Notes: a model not told the origin generated them from the letters alone. Positions 15,990-26,400 are shown, counted from the first letter of the stretch. The stretch: DNA of 49,297 nucleotides from an uncultured Clostridia bacterium (GCA_944367415.1 CALVWN010000045.1:1-49297); one strand, 5' to 3'. Numbers and translations are program-made.

Positions 15990-17506
15990 AGAGCGACGTG
16001 ATCGCCCGTTCCACGAGGGGCGAAGAGAGCGGAGTGCGCAACTCCCGTCTCGTGGGGAGCGCGTTCGTCCTTGCGGCGTGCTATGTCTTTTTGTGCCTGG
16101 TCATCTTCCTCATGATCGTCATCAACGATCCCTCGGGGTGGATCGCATTCTTCCGCGAAAAGTATGCGGGCATCCTCACGCTCGCCGTCTGCGCGCTGCT
16201 GCTGTGCTTCATCATCTACTATTACTACTACTTCGAAGACCGCGCCTTTCTCGCCAAGGCGAGCAATGTGCTGCTCATCTTTTCGCTCGTGACGGTGTGC
16301 GTCATTTTAAGCTACGTCTTCGGCAAGTACGTCAACATCTACGCCCGTCCCTGCGCGCTCCTGGCGCTGCTGTGCGTGTTTCTCTTCAACCGCAGACAGG
16401 CGATCATGCTCAACTTTATCTTCTCCATCCTCATGTTCGTCATCGACACCTACACCAACAACTTCTCCGCGGACGGAGCGACCGTGCAGGTGTATGACTC
16501 CCTCATGCTCAATTTCGTGTGCGGGACGTTCGCCATCTTTGCGGCGGGCGGCAACAAGACGCGCGGCGGGCTGCTGCTCACGGGCTGCGTCGTCGCCGTT
16601 CCCACCGTCGTCATTGTCACCCTCCTGCAGGTGACCTATCTCTACAATGACTGGATCGCCTTCGTCGCGTCCATCGGGTACTCCATCTGCGGGTGCATCG
16701 TCTCGGCGATCCTCGCACTTGCGGGGCTGCCCGTCTTCGAGACGGCGTTCAACCGCCTCACCGTGTTCCGCCTGCGCGAACTCACCTCCACCAACGCGCC
16801 CCTTCTCGTGCGTCTCAAACAGGAGGCGCCCGGAACCTTCAATCACTCCCTCGTCGTCGCCCAGCTCGCCGAGTCGTGCGCCGTCGCCATCGGGGAGAAC
16901 GCGGAGCTTGCGCGCGCCGCGGCGTACTATCACGACGTGGGGAAATTAAAGCAGCCCGACTGCTTCACGGAGAACCAGACGGGGTATAACGTGCATGACG
17001 AACTCATGCCCGAGCTGTCCGCCGACATCATCCGTTCGCACGCGAAGGACGGCTACGAACTGCTCACGGCGGCGCACTTCCCCAAGATCATTGCGGACGT
17101 CGCGCGCGAGCACCACGGCACGCTGCCCATCAAGTATTTCTACGACAAGGCGATGAAACTCTCGGGCGGCGACGCCGATATCAAGGATTATTCCTATCTG
17201 GGGCCGACGCCCCGCTCGCGCATCGCCGCGATCGTCATGATCGCTGACGCGTCGGAGGCGGCGACGCGCGCGCTCTCCGACCGTTCTCCCGAGAACGTGG
17301 AGCGCACCGTGCGTTCCATCATCGAGGAGCGCATGGATCTCGACCAGTTCGCCGACTGCGACATCACCATCCGCGACCTCTCGACCATCCGCAGAACGCT
17401 CGTCGAGACGCTCTCGGGGGTGCATCATCACCGCGTCGAATATCCCGCCATCCGCTTCAACCGCGAGAAAAAGGCGGTCAAGGATACCCCGGAGGAGAAA
17501 TCATGA
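15986..17506 (+). CDS. HD-domain membrane protein, PgpH/YqfF-like, without the N-terminal extracellular domain
   Basis: A 506-residue protein with about seven membrane helices (35-265) followed by a cytoplasmic HDIG-type HD phosphodiesterase domain: FNHSLVV, YYHDVGKL near 315, and REHHGT are visible metal-site motifs. Homologues named PgpH degrade cyclic di-AMP. They usually have about 700 residues with an extracellular 7TMR-HDED domain in front of the helices; that domain is missing here. The position between phoH and ybeY is the standard one. It overlaps both neighbours by ATGA. Confidence 0.88.
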   Translation: MKSDVIARSTRGEESGVRNSRLVGSAFVLAACYVFLCLVIFLMIVINDPSGWIAFFREKYAGILTLAVCALLLCFIIYYYYYFEDRAFLAKASNVLLIFSLVTVCVILSYVFGKYVNIYARPCALLALLCVFLFNRRQAIMLNFIFSILMFVIDTYTNNFSADGATVQVYDSLMLNFVCGTFAIFAAGGNKTRGGLLLTGCVVAVPTVVIVTLLQVTYLYNDWIAFVASIGYSICGCIVSAILALAGLPVFETAFNRLTVFRLRELTSTNAPLLVRLKQEAPGTFNHSLVVAQLAESCAVAIGENAELARAAAYYHDVGKLKQPDCFTENQTGYNVHDELMPELSADIIRSHAKDGYELLTAAHFPKIIADVAREHHGTLPIKYFYDKAMKLSGGDADIKDYSYLGPTPRSRIAAIVMIADASEAATRALSDRSPENVERTVRSIIEERMDLDQFADCDITIRDLSTIRRTLVETLSGVHHHRVEYPAIRFNREKKAVKDTPEEKS

Positions 17507-17973
17507 ACATCGTCTTTGATTCCGACCTGCCCGAAGAGGGACTTTCCCGTCTCGCGGAGGCGATGGACGGGCTGTGGGAGGGGGACGACCTCTCCGCCGA
17601 GATCCTGCTCGTCTCCGAGGAGGAGATCCGCGCCCTCAACGCGCGCGAGCGCGGGGTGGATCGCGTCACCGACGTGTTGAGCTTCCCCGCGATGGAGGAC
17701 ATCAAGGGCGCGCCCATCCTCGCCGATGAACACGGAGAGGAGCTGGATGAAAACGGCAACGTCTTTTTGGGCAGCGTCGTCATCTGCGAGCAGCGGGCGC
17801 GCGAGCAGGCGCGCGAGTACGGTCACTCCTTCGAGCGCGAGCTGTGGTATCTCGCCGTGCACGGGCTGCTGCACTGTCTCGGCTACGATCACGAGACGGA
17901 GGAGGAAAAGCGCGAAATGCGCGAAAAAGAGGAATACGTCATGGGAAAACTCGATCTTCGGAGGGGAGAATGA
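17503..17973 (+). CDS. ybeY: Endoribonuclease YbeY (rRNA maturation factor)
   Basis: A 156-residue YbeY. The zinc-binding signature HGLLHCLGYDHE lies at about 120-131 and the TDVLSFP motif near 60. The enzyme is involved in 16S rRNA 3'-end processing and 70S quality control. It overlaps pgpH and era by ATGA. The dgkA and cdd genes that commonly separate ybeY and era in Firmicutes are absent. Confidence 0.95.
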   Translation: MNIVFDSDLPEEGLSRLAEAMDGLWEGDDLSAEILLVSEEEIRALNARERGVDRVTDVLSFPAMEDIKGAPILADEHGEELDENGNVFLGSVVICEQRAREQAREYGHSFERELWYLAVHGLLHCLGYDHETEEEKREMREKEEYVMGKLDLRRGE

Positions 17974-18854
17974 GAAGCGGAACGGTCGCCGTCATCGGCA
18001 GAGCAAATGCAGGCAAATCCACCCTCATCAACGTGCTCGTGGGCGAAAAAGTCGCCATCGTCTCCCCCAAACCGCAGACCACGCGCGACCGCATCCTCGG
18101 CGTTCTCACGCGCGAGGCGTACCAGATCGCCTTCGTCGACACGCCCGGCATCTATAAGAGTCGCAACGTCCTCACCGAGGATATGATGAAGACGACGGAG
18201 ACGACGTCGCGCGACGTCGACGCCATCCTGTATGTGCTTGACGGGCACGCGGGCGTACGCGAGGAGGATGCGCAGCTCATCCGAAAGTACGCTTCTCTCG
18301 GCGTACCGCTCCTCGTCGCGCTCACCAAGACGGACATCATGCCCGCGGAGAACCTCCCCGCGGAGGTGAAGTTCCTCGCGGACGCGGGCGTGGAGGCGGA
18401 CATCTACCCCGTCTCGGCGCGCAGGGGCAGGGGACTGAAAAAGCTGGAGGAGGGCATCGCCGCAATGCTGCCCGAGGGGGACAAGCTCTTCCCCGATGAC
18501 GTGGTCTCCGACCGCAGCGAAAAATTCATGATCGCCGAGCTGATGCGCGAGAAGATCCTCCTGAAATACGACGAGGAGATCCCGCACGGCGTCGCCGTCG
18601 TCGTGCATACTTTCAAGCGGCGCGAGAACGGCACCTATGAGATCGGACTGGACATCATCTGCGAGAAGCAGGCGCACAAGGCGATCCTCATCGGAAAGCA
18701 GGGCAGAGCGCTCAAAGAGACGGCATCCTTCGCGCGGCAGGACATGGAAAAGTTCCTCGGGGCGAAGGTGTTCCTCACGACCTACGTCAAAGTGCGCGAG
18801 GACTGGCGGGACAGCGAACGGCTCATCAAGGAGTTCGGGTACGGAGAAGACTGA
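17970..18854 (+). CDS. era: GTPase Era
   Basis: A 294-residue Era. The G1 loop GRANAGKST is at residues 10-18, with DTPG (G3) and TKTD (G4) following. The C-terminal KH domain that binds the 16S rRNA 3' end carries GKQGRALKE. Era assists 30S assembly, which fits its neighbours ybeY and phoH. ATG 17970 overlaps the ybeY stop and has a purine-rich GGAGGGG site 3-9 nt upstream. Confidence 0.95.
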   Translation: MRSGTVAVIGRANAGKSTLINVLVGEKVAIVSPKPQTTRDRILGVLTREAYQIAFVDTPGIYKSRNVLTEDMMKTTETTSRDVDAILYVLDGHAGVREEDAQLIRKYASLGVPLLVALTKTDIMPAENLPAEVKFLADAGVEADIYPVSARRGRGLKKLEEGIAAMLPEGDKLFPDDVVSDRSEKFMIAELMREKILLKYDEEIPHGVAVVVHTFKRRENGTYEIGLDIICEKQAHKAILIGKQGRALKETASFARQDMEKFLGAKVFLTTYVKVREDWRDSERLIKEFGYGED

Positions 18855-19329
18855 CGGCTCGCGGATTTTCTCGCGCAAAGGCGCGACAAAATCCTGCGAA
18901 TGGAGGGAAAACGCCGCCGCGCACGCGCTTCGCGCTGACTGCGGCTCGTTTTCCCTCTTGACGCGAATTTCAGGGCTTACAATTTTAACTCGCGTCAATT
19001 CACCCTTTCCCCATAAGCAAAAGTATTTGCAAATTGAGTCCCGCAGCGCAGGGGAACCCTGCTCGCGTCATTATTTAACTCGCAAAAAGATTTGCGCAGC
19101 AAAGATTTTTGCGAAAGAGGAGCGGCAGGCGGGAAAAGCGCGGAACAAGGCTTGCCGCGTTCCGCGAAAACTGCGCCTTGCCGCGACGAGGAGAGGGAGC
19201 CCTTCTTCCCTTGCCGCGACGAGGGGAGGGAGCCTTCTTGACCGCCTTGCCGCGACGAGCCGCGACGAGCCGCGGCGCGGCGGCATAGATCGGCGGGCGG
19301 CGGCGCATACTGCGCCCGAGGGGGTGTCT
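18855..19329. repeat. Repeat-rich intergenic region between era and yqzL
   Basis: No convincing gene is present. I see inverted repeats at 18863-18894 (GGATTTT/AAAATCC around TCGCGC/GCGCGA), 18903-18957 (GAGGGAAAACG/CGTTTTCCCTC), 18958-18998 (TTGACGCGA/TCGCGTCAA) and 19139-19166 (CGCGGAAC/GTTCCGCG). Three exact 15-nt direct repeats CCTTGCCGCGACGAG begin at 19176, 19209 and 19245, separated by similar GGGAGGGAGCC-type spacers. The region splits the otherwise tight era-yqzL-recO unit. Confidence 0.7.
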
Positions 19330-19437
19330 ATGCGGGAAAAAGACGCGGCAGAGCTTGCGTGGGAGATGTTCGAGCGTACGGGGAATTTTACCTACTATAT
19401 GCTGTACAAACGGCTCACGTTTGAAGGCAAAGGATGA
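19330..19437 (+). CDS. YqzL-like small protein
   Basis: A 35-residue protein (begins MREKDAAELAWEMFERTG, then NFTYYMLYK). The pattern W-x-x-F-x-x-T-G-N-x-x-x-Y-x-L-Y-K is that of the YqzL family, short Firmicutes proteins of unknown function encoded just before recO. Its stop is 6 nt before the recO ATG. The frame is open upstream to 18637, but that part runs through era and the repeat region and is not coding. Confidence 0.75.
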   Translation: MREKDAAELAWEMFERTGNFTYYMLYKRLTFEGKG

Positions 19438-19443
19438 CCGATC

Positions 19444-20166
19444 ATGGAATTTAAGACGGACGCGCTCCTTCTGCGGGCGGTCGATTACGGAGAATATGAC
19501 AAGATCGTCACCCTTCTGACGGCAGACCGCGGCAAGATCGCGGCTGCCATGAAGGGCGTAAAAAAGGCGGGGGCGAAACTGCGGTTTGCCGCCCAGCCTT
19601 TTTGTTTTGCGGAATACGTCTTTGCCGCCCGCGGTTCGAGAAACACCGTGACGTCTGCGTCATTATACGACGGATTCTTTCCGCTCGGCGAGGATGTGAC
19701 GCGCCTGTATGCCGCCGCGGTCGTCGCGGATGTCTGCGACAAAGTGGCGCTCGAGGGGATGCAGACGGGCGAGCTGCTCGTCTCCGCCGTCTCCGCGCTC
19801 GAGGGGATCTGCGCGGACGAACCGCTCGCGCTCGTCCGGTTTTTGCTCGCGGCGCTCGCCTTTGCGGGCTATCCCGTCGAGGCGGACAGATGTCCCGCCT
19901 GCGGAAAGCGGCCTTCGGGCAGGATGCGCTTTTCCTTTTCGGACGGCGCCTTTTTTTGCAGCGACTGCCTCCCCGACGCCGTTCCCGCAAGCGAAAGTAC
20001 CTACCGCGCCGTCCGCGCCGCCCTCGGCGAGGGGGAGGCGACGGAGGACGGCATCGTGCGCGCCCTGCGCCTTTTGGGGGCATACTTCGCGCGGCAGGTG
20101 GGCGCGGAGCCGGGAACGCTCGGAGATTATTTGCGGCTTTTGCGCTCGGACGGCCAAACAGCTTGA
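19444..20166 (+). CDS. recO: DNA repair protein RecO
   Basis: A 240-residue RecO, which loads RecA through SSB and RecR. The N-terminal OB-fold begins FKTDALLLRAVDYGEYDKIVTLLT. A zinc finger with CPACG and CSDC lies at about 155-185. It completes the yqfC-to-recO gene order. The stop codon lies inside the -35 box of the nadA promoter. Confidence 0.93.
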   Translation: MEFKTDALLLRAVDYGEYDKIVTLLTADRGKIAAAMKGVKKAGAKLRFAAQPFCFAEYVFAARGSRNTVTSASLYDGFFPLGEDVTRLYAAAVVADVCDKVALEGMQTGELLVSAVSALEGICADEPLALVRFLLAALAFAGYPVEADRCPACGKRPSGRMRFSFSDGAFFCSDCLPDAVPASESTYRAVRAALGEGEATEDGIVRALRLLGAYFARQVGAEPGTLGDYLRLLRSDGQTA

Positions 20167-20191
20167 CTTTTCGGACGAATATCTTTATACT
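20163..20191 (+). promoter_or_regulatory. Promoter for nadABC
   Basis: TTGACT (20163-20168), 17 bp, TATACT (20186-20191). The -35 box contains the recO stop codon TGA (20164-20166). Confidence 0.8.
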
Positions 20192-20237
20192 TGTAACAAT
20201 TTTATTTTACGCAAGATTTACCGGAGAGAACAGGGAG

Positions 20238-21125
20238 ATGGGAAATTGCATTGACCGTGCGGACGCGCTCGTCCTCGCACACTATTACGCCCCCGACGTC
20301 GTGCAGGCGGCGGCCGACTTTGTGGGCGACAGCTTCGCGCTGGCGCAGCGCGCCGTCGCGAGCGACAAGCCCGTCATCGTCTTTTGCGGCGTTTCCTTCA
20401 TGGGGGAGAGCGCAAAGATCCTCTGCCCCGAAAAGCAGGTGTACCTGCCCGCGCCCGACGCGCACTGCCCGATGGCGGATATGGCGACGGAGGAGGAGAT
20501 CGCCGCGATGCGTGCCTCCGTGCCCGATCTCGCCGTCGTCGTCTATGTCAATTCTTCGGCGCGGCTCAAATCGCACGCCGACGTCGTCGTCACGAGCGCC
20601 AATGCCGTCAAGGTGGTCTCCCGCCTCAAAGAGAAGAACATCTACTTTATTCCCGACAAAAATCTCGGCGCGTTCGTCGCGGCGCAGCTGCCCGAAAAGA
20701 ACTTTTATTTCGGACACGGGTGCTGCCCCATCCACAATGCGACGACGGCGGACGAGGCGCGTGCGGCGCTTGCCGCCCACCCCGGCGCACTGCTTTTGAG
20801 CCATGCCGAGTGCCCCGCGGCGGTGCGCGCCATGTCCGCGTTCGTCGGTTCGACGGCGGGCATGATCGCCTATGCCGAGGGGAGCGATGCGAAGGAATTT
20901 GTCATCGCCACCGAGGCGGGAACGCTCTACGAGCTCTCCCGCCGCTGCCCCGAGAAGAAGTTTTATCCCACGCGCACCGATTTTCTCTGCGCGGATATGA
21001 AAAAGATCACGCCCGAGGCGGTGGAGAACGTCTTTGCGGGGAACGGGATCCCCGTGGAGGTGGAGGCACCGGTCGCAGACCGCGCCCGCCGCGCGCTCAG
21101 ACGAATGCTGGAGCTTGCACAATGA
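20238..21125 (+). CDS. nadA: Quinolinate synthase
   Basis: A 295-residue NadA, which condenses iminoaspartate with dihydroxyacetone phosphate to quinolinate. The three cysteines that bind the 4Fe-4S cluster can be placed in HCPMAD, in the GHGCCPIHN region and in DFLCADMKKITPE. LAHYYAPDVVQ and ADFVGDS are the usual N-terminal motifs. A purine tract GGAGAGAACAGGGAG precedes the ATG, with GGAG 11 nt upstream. It overlaps nadB by ATGA. Confidence 0.95.
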   Translation: MGNCIDRADALVLAHYYAPDVVQAAADFVGDSFALAQRAVASDKPVIVFCGVSFMGESAKILCPEKQVYLPAPDAHCPMADMATEEEIAAMRASVPDLAVVVYVNSSARLKSHADVVVTSANAVKVVSRLKEKNIYFIPDKNLGAFVAAQLPEKNFYFGHGCCPIHNATTADEARAALAAHPGALLLSHAECPAAVRAMSAFVGSTAGMIAYAEGSDAKEFVIATEAGTLYELSRRCPEKKFYPTRTDFLCADMKKITPEAVENVFAGNGIPVEVEAPVADRARRALRRMLELAQ

Positions 21126-22408
21126 AGGAAGAATTTCGTGAGACACTTGTCATCGGCGCGGGGGCGGCGGGACTGAACTGCGCGCTGCACCTGCCCGAAC
21201 ACGCGGACGTGCTCGTCGTCTGCAAGGCGGGGCTGAAGGAGAGCGACTCCTTTCTCGCCCAGGGCGGCATCTGCGTGCTGCACGATCCCGACGACGCCGA
21301 GGGATACTTCGAGGACACCATGCGCGCGGGGCACTATGAGAACAATCCCGACACCGTGCGCTGCATGATCGAACACTCGCGGGAGACCATCGACGAACTC
21401 ATCACGTTCGGCGTGCGCTTTGCCCGCGACGAGGCGGGGGATCTCGCCTACACGCGGGAGGGCGCGCATTCCCGTCCGCGCATCGTCTTTCACGCCGACT
21501 GCACGGGCAAGGAGATCACCTCGCATTTGCTGCGCGCCGCGCTCGGGCGCACCAATCTCGAATTCCGCCCGCGCACGACGATGGTCGATCTGCTCATGTC
21601 GGAGGACGGGAGCTGCCTCGGCGCGGTACTTCGCGACAACAAGACGAAGGAGCTCACCCTCGTCTACGCGGGCAATACCGTGCTCGCGACGGGCGGCGTG
21701 GGGGGACTGTTCGACCATTCCACCAACTTCCGCATCCTGACGGGGGACGGCGTGGGCGCCGCGCTCGCGCACGGCGTCGCCGCCGATCATCTCGACTATG
21801 TGCAGTTCCACCCGACCACTCTTTACACCAAGAGCAGGGGCAGGCGCTTTCTCATCTCCGAATCGGTGCGCGGCGAGGGCGCGCAGCTGCTCAACGCGGC
21901 GGGGGAGCGCTTCGTCGACGAACTGCTCCCGCGCGACGTCGTGACCGCCGCCATCCGCAGGGAGATGGCGAAGGAGGGGAGCGACCACGTCCGCCTCGAT
22001 CTGAGAACGGTGCGCGGCGGAAGGGCGACGCTCGAGCGCCACTTCCCCGGCATCATGCGCCGCTGCAAAAAGGAGGGCTACGACGTGCTCGAGGAACCCA
22101 TCCCCGTCGTGCCCGCCCAGCACTACTTCATGGGCGGCGTGAGAAGCGACCTTTCGGGCAGAACGACGGCGCCCCACCTCTATGCCGTCGGCGAGACGTG
22201 CTGCAACGGCGTGCACGGCAAGAACCGGCTCGCCTCCAACTCCCTTCTGGAGGCGCTCATCTTCGCCCGCCGCGCGGCGGCGGACATCGCCAAAGGGAAC
22301 ATCGCAACGGGAAAGACGACCTGGAATTATACGGGGCGGCAGCTCGCCGCCATGGAGCGCGCCCGCCGCGAACGGGTGCGGGAGGAGACCCATCATGAGA
22401 GCAAGTAA
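21122..22408 (+). CDS. nadB: L-aspartate oxidase
   Basis: A 428-residue flavoprotein supplying iminoaspartate to NadA. The FAD dinucleotide fold GAGAAGL is at 12-18, SFLAQGGI near 43, and the active-site regions HPTTLY and RGEGAQLLN follow, then HGKNRLASNSLLEAL. At 428 residues it lacks most of the C-terminal helical domain of the 530-residue type and is a short form. It overlaps nadA and nadC. Confidence 0.93.
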   Translation: MKEEFRETLVIGAGAAGLNCALHLPEHADVLVVCKAGLKESDSFLAQGGICVLHDPDDAEGYFEDTMRAGHYENNPDTVRCMIEHSRETIDELITFGVRFARDEAGDLAYTREGAHSRPRIVFHADCTGKEITSHLLRAALGRTNLEFRPRTTMVDLLMSEDGSCLGAVLRDNKTKELTLVYAGNTVLATGGVGGLFDHSTNFRILTGDGVGAALAHGVAADHLDYVQFHPTTLYTKSRGRRFLISESVRGEGAQLLNAAGERFVDELLPRDVVTAAIRREMAKEGSDHVRLDLRTVRGGRATLERHFPGIMRRCKKEGYDVLEEPIPVVPAQHYFMGGVRSDLSGRTTAPHLYAVGETCCNGVHGKNRLASNSLLEALIFARRAAADIAKGNIATGKTTWNYTGRQLAAMERARRERVREETHHESK

Positions 22409-23252
22409 TGTGACAATGACGTTATATTGGGACGAGACGATCAGGGCGGCGCTGCGGGAGGACATCCCGTGGGAGGACGTCTCGGCGAACGCCGTCGTGC
22501 CCGAGGATGCGCGCGGCACCGCCGACCTCATCGCGAAAGCGGACGGCGTCGTCGCGGGGCTGCCCGTCTTCTGCCGCACCTTCGAGCTGCTGGACAAAAG
22601 CGTGCAGTTTACGCTGTATACAGAAGAGGGCGCGCGCGTGAAGGCGGGGGACAAGCTGCTCACGCTTACGGGCAATATGCGCGCCATTCTCTCGGGCGAG
22701 CGCACGGCGCTCAACTTTCTGCAGCGCATGAGCGGCATCGCGACCTATACGCGCGCCATGGCGGATCTTCTCGCCGGAACGCAGACAAAGCTGCTCGACA
22801 CGCGCAAGACCACCCCCCTTCTGCGCAGCTTTGAAAAGTACGCCGTCACGGTGGGGGGCGGGAACAACCACCGCTTCAACCTCTCGGACGGGGTGCTGTT
22901 AAAGGACAACCACATCGGCGCCGCGGGCGGCGTGCGGCAGGCGATCGAACGCGCCCGCGCCTATGCGCCCTTCGTGCGCAAGATCGAGATCGAAGTGGAG
23001 ACGCTCGAACAGCTTGACGAGGCGCTCGATGCGGGCGCGGACATCGTCATGCTCGACAACATGAAGGGCGCCGCGCTCGAGGAGGCGGTGCGCCGCGCAA
23101 AGGGCAGGGCAAAGACGGAGGTCTCCGGCAACGTCACGCGGGAAAACCTTGCGCACTATGTCTCCCTCGGCGTGGATTATATCTCCTCCGGCGCGCTCAC
23201 GCACAGCGCGCCCATCCTCGATCTCTCCTTGAAGCATCTCCGCGCGCTTTGA
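22395..23252 (+). CDS. nadC: Nicotinate-nucleotide pyrophosphorylase (quinolinate phosphoribosyltransferase)
   Basis: A 285-residue NadC, which turns quinolinate and PRPP into nicotinate mononucleotide. DTRKTTPLLR, GGGNNHRFNLSD and LLKDNHI are the signature active-site motifs. GGAGGAG (22381-22387) is 7 nt before ATG 22395, which overlaps the end of nadB by 14 nt. It completes a three-gene route from aspartate to NAD precursor. Confidence 0.95.
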   Translation: MRASNVTMTLYWDETIRAALREDIPWEDVSANAVVPEDARGTADLIAKADGVVAGLPVFCRTFELLDKSVQFTLYTEEGARVKAGDKLLTLTGNMRAILSGERTALNFLQRMSGIATYTRAMADLLAGTQTKLLDTRKTTPLLRSFEKYAVTVGGGNNHRFNLSDGVLLKDNHIGAAGGVRQAIERARAYAPFVRKIEIEVETLEQLDEALDAGADIVMLDNMKGAALEEAVRRAKGRAKTEVSGNVTRENLAHYVSLGVDYISSGALTHSAPILDLSLKHLRAL

Positions 23253-23271
23253 GTGCGCATCCTCCGCCGGG

Positions 23272-23294
23272 CGGGGCCGTATGGCCCCGTTTTT
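23272..23294 (+). terminator. Intrinsic terminator after nadC
   Basis: Stem CGGGGCC / GGCCCCG, loop GTAT, five T. Confidence 0.9.
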
Positions 23295-23393
23295 GTATAT
23301 TTTTTGAAGAATTTCTTACACTGAAAGGGGGGAAAGGGAAAAAATTTCTGAAGGCAGCGCGCGGCTTTTTTCCGAATTTTTTCCCGAAACATA

Positions 23394-23422
23394 TTGACAG
23401 TATCCACATTTTGTTGTAAAAT
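23394..23422 (+). promoter_or_regulatory. Promoter for the large lipoprotein gene
   Basis: TTGACA (23394-23399), 17 bp, TAAAAT (23417-23422). The leader of about 50 nt is AT-rich. Confidence 0.85.
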
Positions 23423-23478
23423 CAAAATGCTATTTTTTAATGGCGAAAACTGTATATAGGGGGAGGAACACAAGACTT

Positions 23479-26400
23479 ATGAGAAAATTAAAAGTAAGTT
23501 TACTGCTTTTATTTTCGATGGTATTGTCTCTGTGCCTGTTTGCCTGCGCGCCCGAAACGGAAACGCGGCAGATTGCCAGGGCATCGGTCATTTCCGCGAG
23601 TATCACGCTGACCGATACAGAGACTGCAGATGAAGCGACGAGACAGACGGCATTCGACAACGCCGTCCAAAATGTCAGGATCCGTATTTTCTTCACGGAT
23701 GATTCGTCGCCGATGGAGGTTCTCGGCGACGGCCTCGAGTTCGACACTTCCGCCGTCTCCTGGGGCACGGTGGGCGTCTACTACGCGACCATCACGCCGA
23801 AGGCGACCGAGGAGTACACCAATGACAACAACGTCTCGCTCGTCGACGCGCTCGAAGTGCGCATCGACCACTCGTTCGGCGAACCCGACGAGAACGGCGA
23901 GGCTGTCTGCGCGTGCGGCGCGACCAAGACGGTGACCTCGCTTCCGAGCGGCTCTTACGAGACCCTCAAGATCGGCGGCTTCCACGGCGCTCCCACGAAC
24001 GACACTTCCAAGGGCGATCTCAAGCAGATCAAGCCCTTCGGCACGACCGAGAGCGGCGACGTGGTCAACAGCTTCACGGCGGGCACCATCCGCAAGGGTT
24101 CCTCCATCGTCATCGAGGGCTCGGTGCAGTCCTCCGGCTCCGACAACGTCTGGTACTATCCCAACCTCGGCATCGCGCTGCGCGAGTACACGGAGGAATC
24201 GCCCTTCCTTTCTTCCTCCGACTATAACGGCGAGCAGGGCATGAGCGTCATCGTCCGTAACGACGGCTGGGTGCTGATGAACGGCATCGGGAACAGCCCC
24301 CGTCTTCTGGCGGCGCTTGCGGGCGGTCAGTCCGAGGCGGTCAACTACGGTTCGCACACGGGCGCAGGCAAGCCGACCGTGACGCTTCCCTTCGATTACG
24401 ATCCCGCCAATATGCCCGCGGATACTTCCACCTGGGGCGACTGGGCGGTATATTCCTCCGGCACGAAGGCAACGTCGGGCGACTATTCGGAGACGCAGAA
24501 CATCCGCATCACCTATTCTTTCCGTGCGGACAACGTGATCGAGATCACCAACGAGAACACCACCAAGAACGTCTCGCTCATCGCGCGCATCAAGGTGCCC
24601 GCGGCGTATGAGAATGTTTCCTTCGACACCGTGCTGCACGGCGAAAACGTGACCTACCGGCTCACGTCCGTCACGACCATCGAGCAGGAGAAGCTCGAGT
24701 CGGTCACGTTCAACGGATTTGACAGCGACGCCAAGGTCAACTATGTGGCGGGCGAGGCAATCAATCTTGCCGATTTCGACGGCCGTCTCCAGATCAAGTA
24801 TGTGAACAACGACGTGCTCGTCGAGCCGGACAGCTTCGAGCTGCAGGCATTCCGCGGCGAGCTGGCAGAGGGCGCAACCGAGCCGGCAGAGGATGCGGCA
24901 GGCTGGACGACGCTCGATGAGAACACCGGACTGCTCGCGACGGATACGTTCTTCCGCATCGCGGTCACGGTGGGCAACACGACGGCATACGATCCCGTCA
25001 AGCTCGGCGACGAGGGATTCCTTCAGAAGATCGCGCCCAACAGCGTCTCCGACGTGTACGGCTATGCGATCGAGTACAACGGCGCCGTGTATGACAGCAC
25101 CGCGTACGCAAGCATCGGCTTCGCGGCGGATGCGACCGCAGACAACGTCGCCATCTCGCCCGTCGGCATCGCGACGCGCTCCGACGTCATCGAGGGCTGC
25201 GACGGCTATCTCGCGCTGCGCATCTACGGCAGCGGATTCGGGACGGCGCAGGCGGATGCAAACGCCATCATCGTTGCGCAGGCCGAAGACTATATCGACG
25301 TCATCGTCGGCGTGGGCGCGGCGGACAAAGTCACCATCACGGGCGCGCAGACGACGCCCATCGTCATCGACCTTGCAGGGGTGCAGCTGCCCGGCTACAC
25401 GCTGAACAGCGCCGCCATCGCGGTCGAAGGTTACACGGGCGCGCTGACCACCATCCCCGTCAACACGGGTGCGGAAGTCACGCTCACCTATGCGATCGAC
25501 GCGGATGCCGCGGAGGAGATCCTCTTCGGTACTTCTACGGTCACGAGAAACATGGGCACCGTTGCAGATTTTGTCGCGGGCGAGGTCGCAAGATTCGCAT
25601 ACGCCTATGACGCAACGTATGAGGACGGCGTCTTCACGCTGACGTTCACCGTTCCCGCTGCTCCCACGGCGGCAGAGGCGGTCACCATCTATATCAACGA
25701 TCCCACGACGGGCGTCACGTCGTCCGAAGTGTTCTACTACGGCGCACCCGTTGCCGCAGAGGACAACGGCGACGTCATCACGCTCGACAACGGCTACTCC
25801 GCTTACATCACGGCGGACAGCTCGAACATCTACTACTACGTTCTCCTTGAGAAAGAGACGCTCACCGAGGCAGACATCAAGCTCGGCGACCTCTGGCTCA
25901 ACGTCAACGGCGGCGCCATGGCGAACCTCGGCAACATCAACCTCGGCTTCACCTATGCAAACGGCGCGGTCGCCACGAGCAGCTCCTCCGTCGTCGGCGC
26001 TGCGGGCGTGTTCGGCACGACGGACGACGCCAATGACATCGACCACGGATTCCTCTTTGTCGGAAGGATCGCAGTCAGCGGCTTCGGCATTGCGACCGGT
26101 GCCGAGGAGTGGTACTTCCAGATCATGGCTGATCCCGCCGAGGATGCGCAGAGCGGCATCTACAAAGTGACGGTCGGCGAGAAGGTCGTAACGGTCACCG
26201 ACGTGCCCGACAGCACGGAGGAACCTTCCGTTCTGGTGGAGGCGACCTGTACGACGGACGGCGTATTCGGCAACGCGATCCGCAACGCCGATGGCGACAT
26301 CGTCTTCATTTATAACGCGACGATCATCCCCGGCGAGCACGTCTATGCAGAGGATGCCGAGTACAAAGGGATCGAAGGCTACACCTATTCGGAAGGCGAG

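Noticed and set aside
19176..19269. Possible CRISPR array
   Set aside because: Repeats are only 15 nt, spacers resemble each other, there are three units and no cas genes nearby.
18637..19437. A 266-codon frame from era into yqzL
   Set aside because: Only the last 35 codons resemble a protein family; the rest runs out of frame through era and through repeats.
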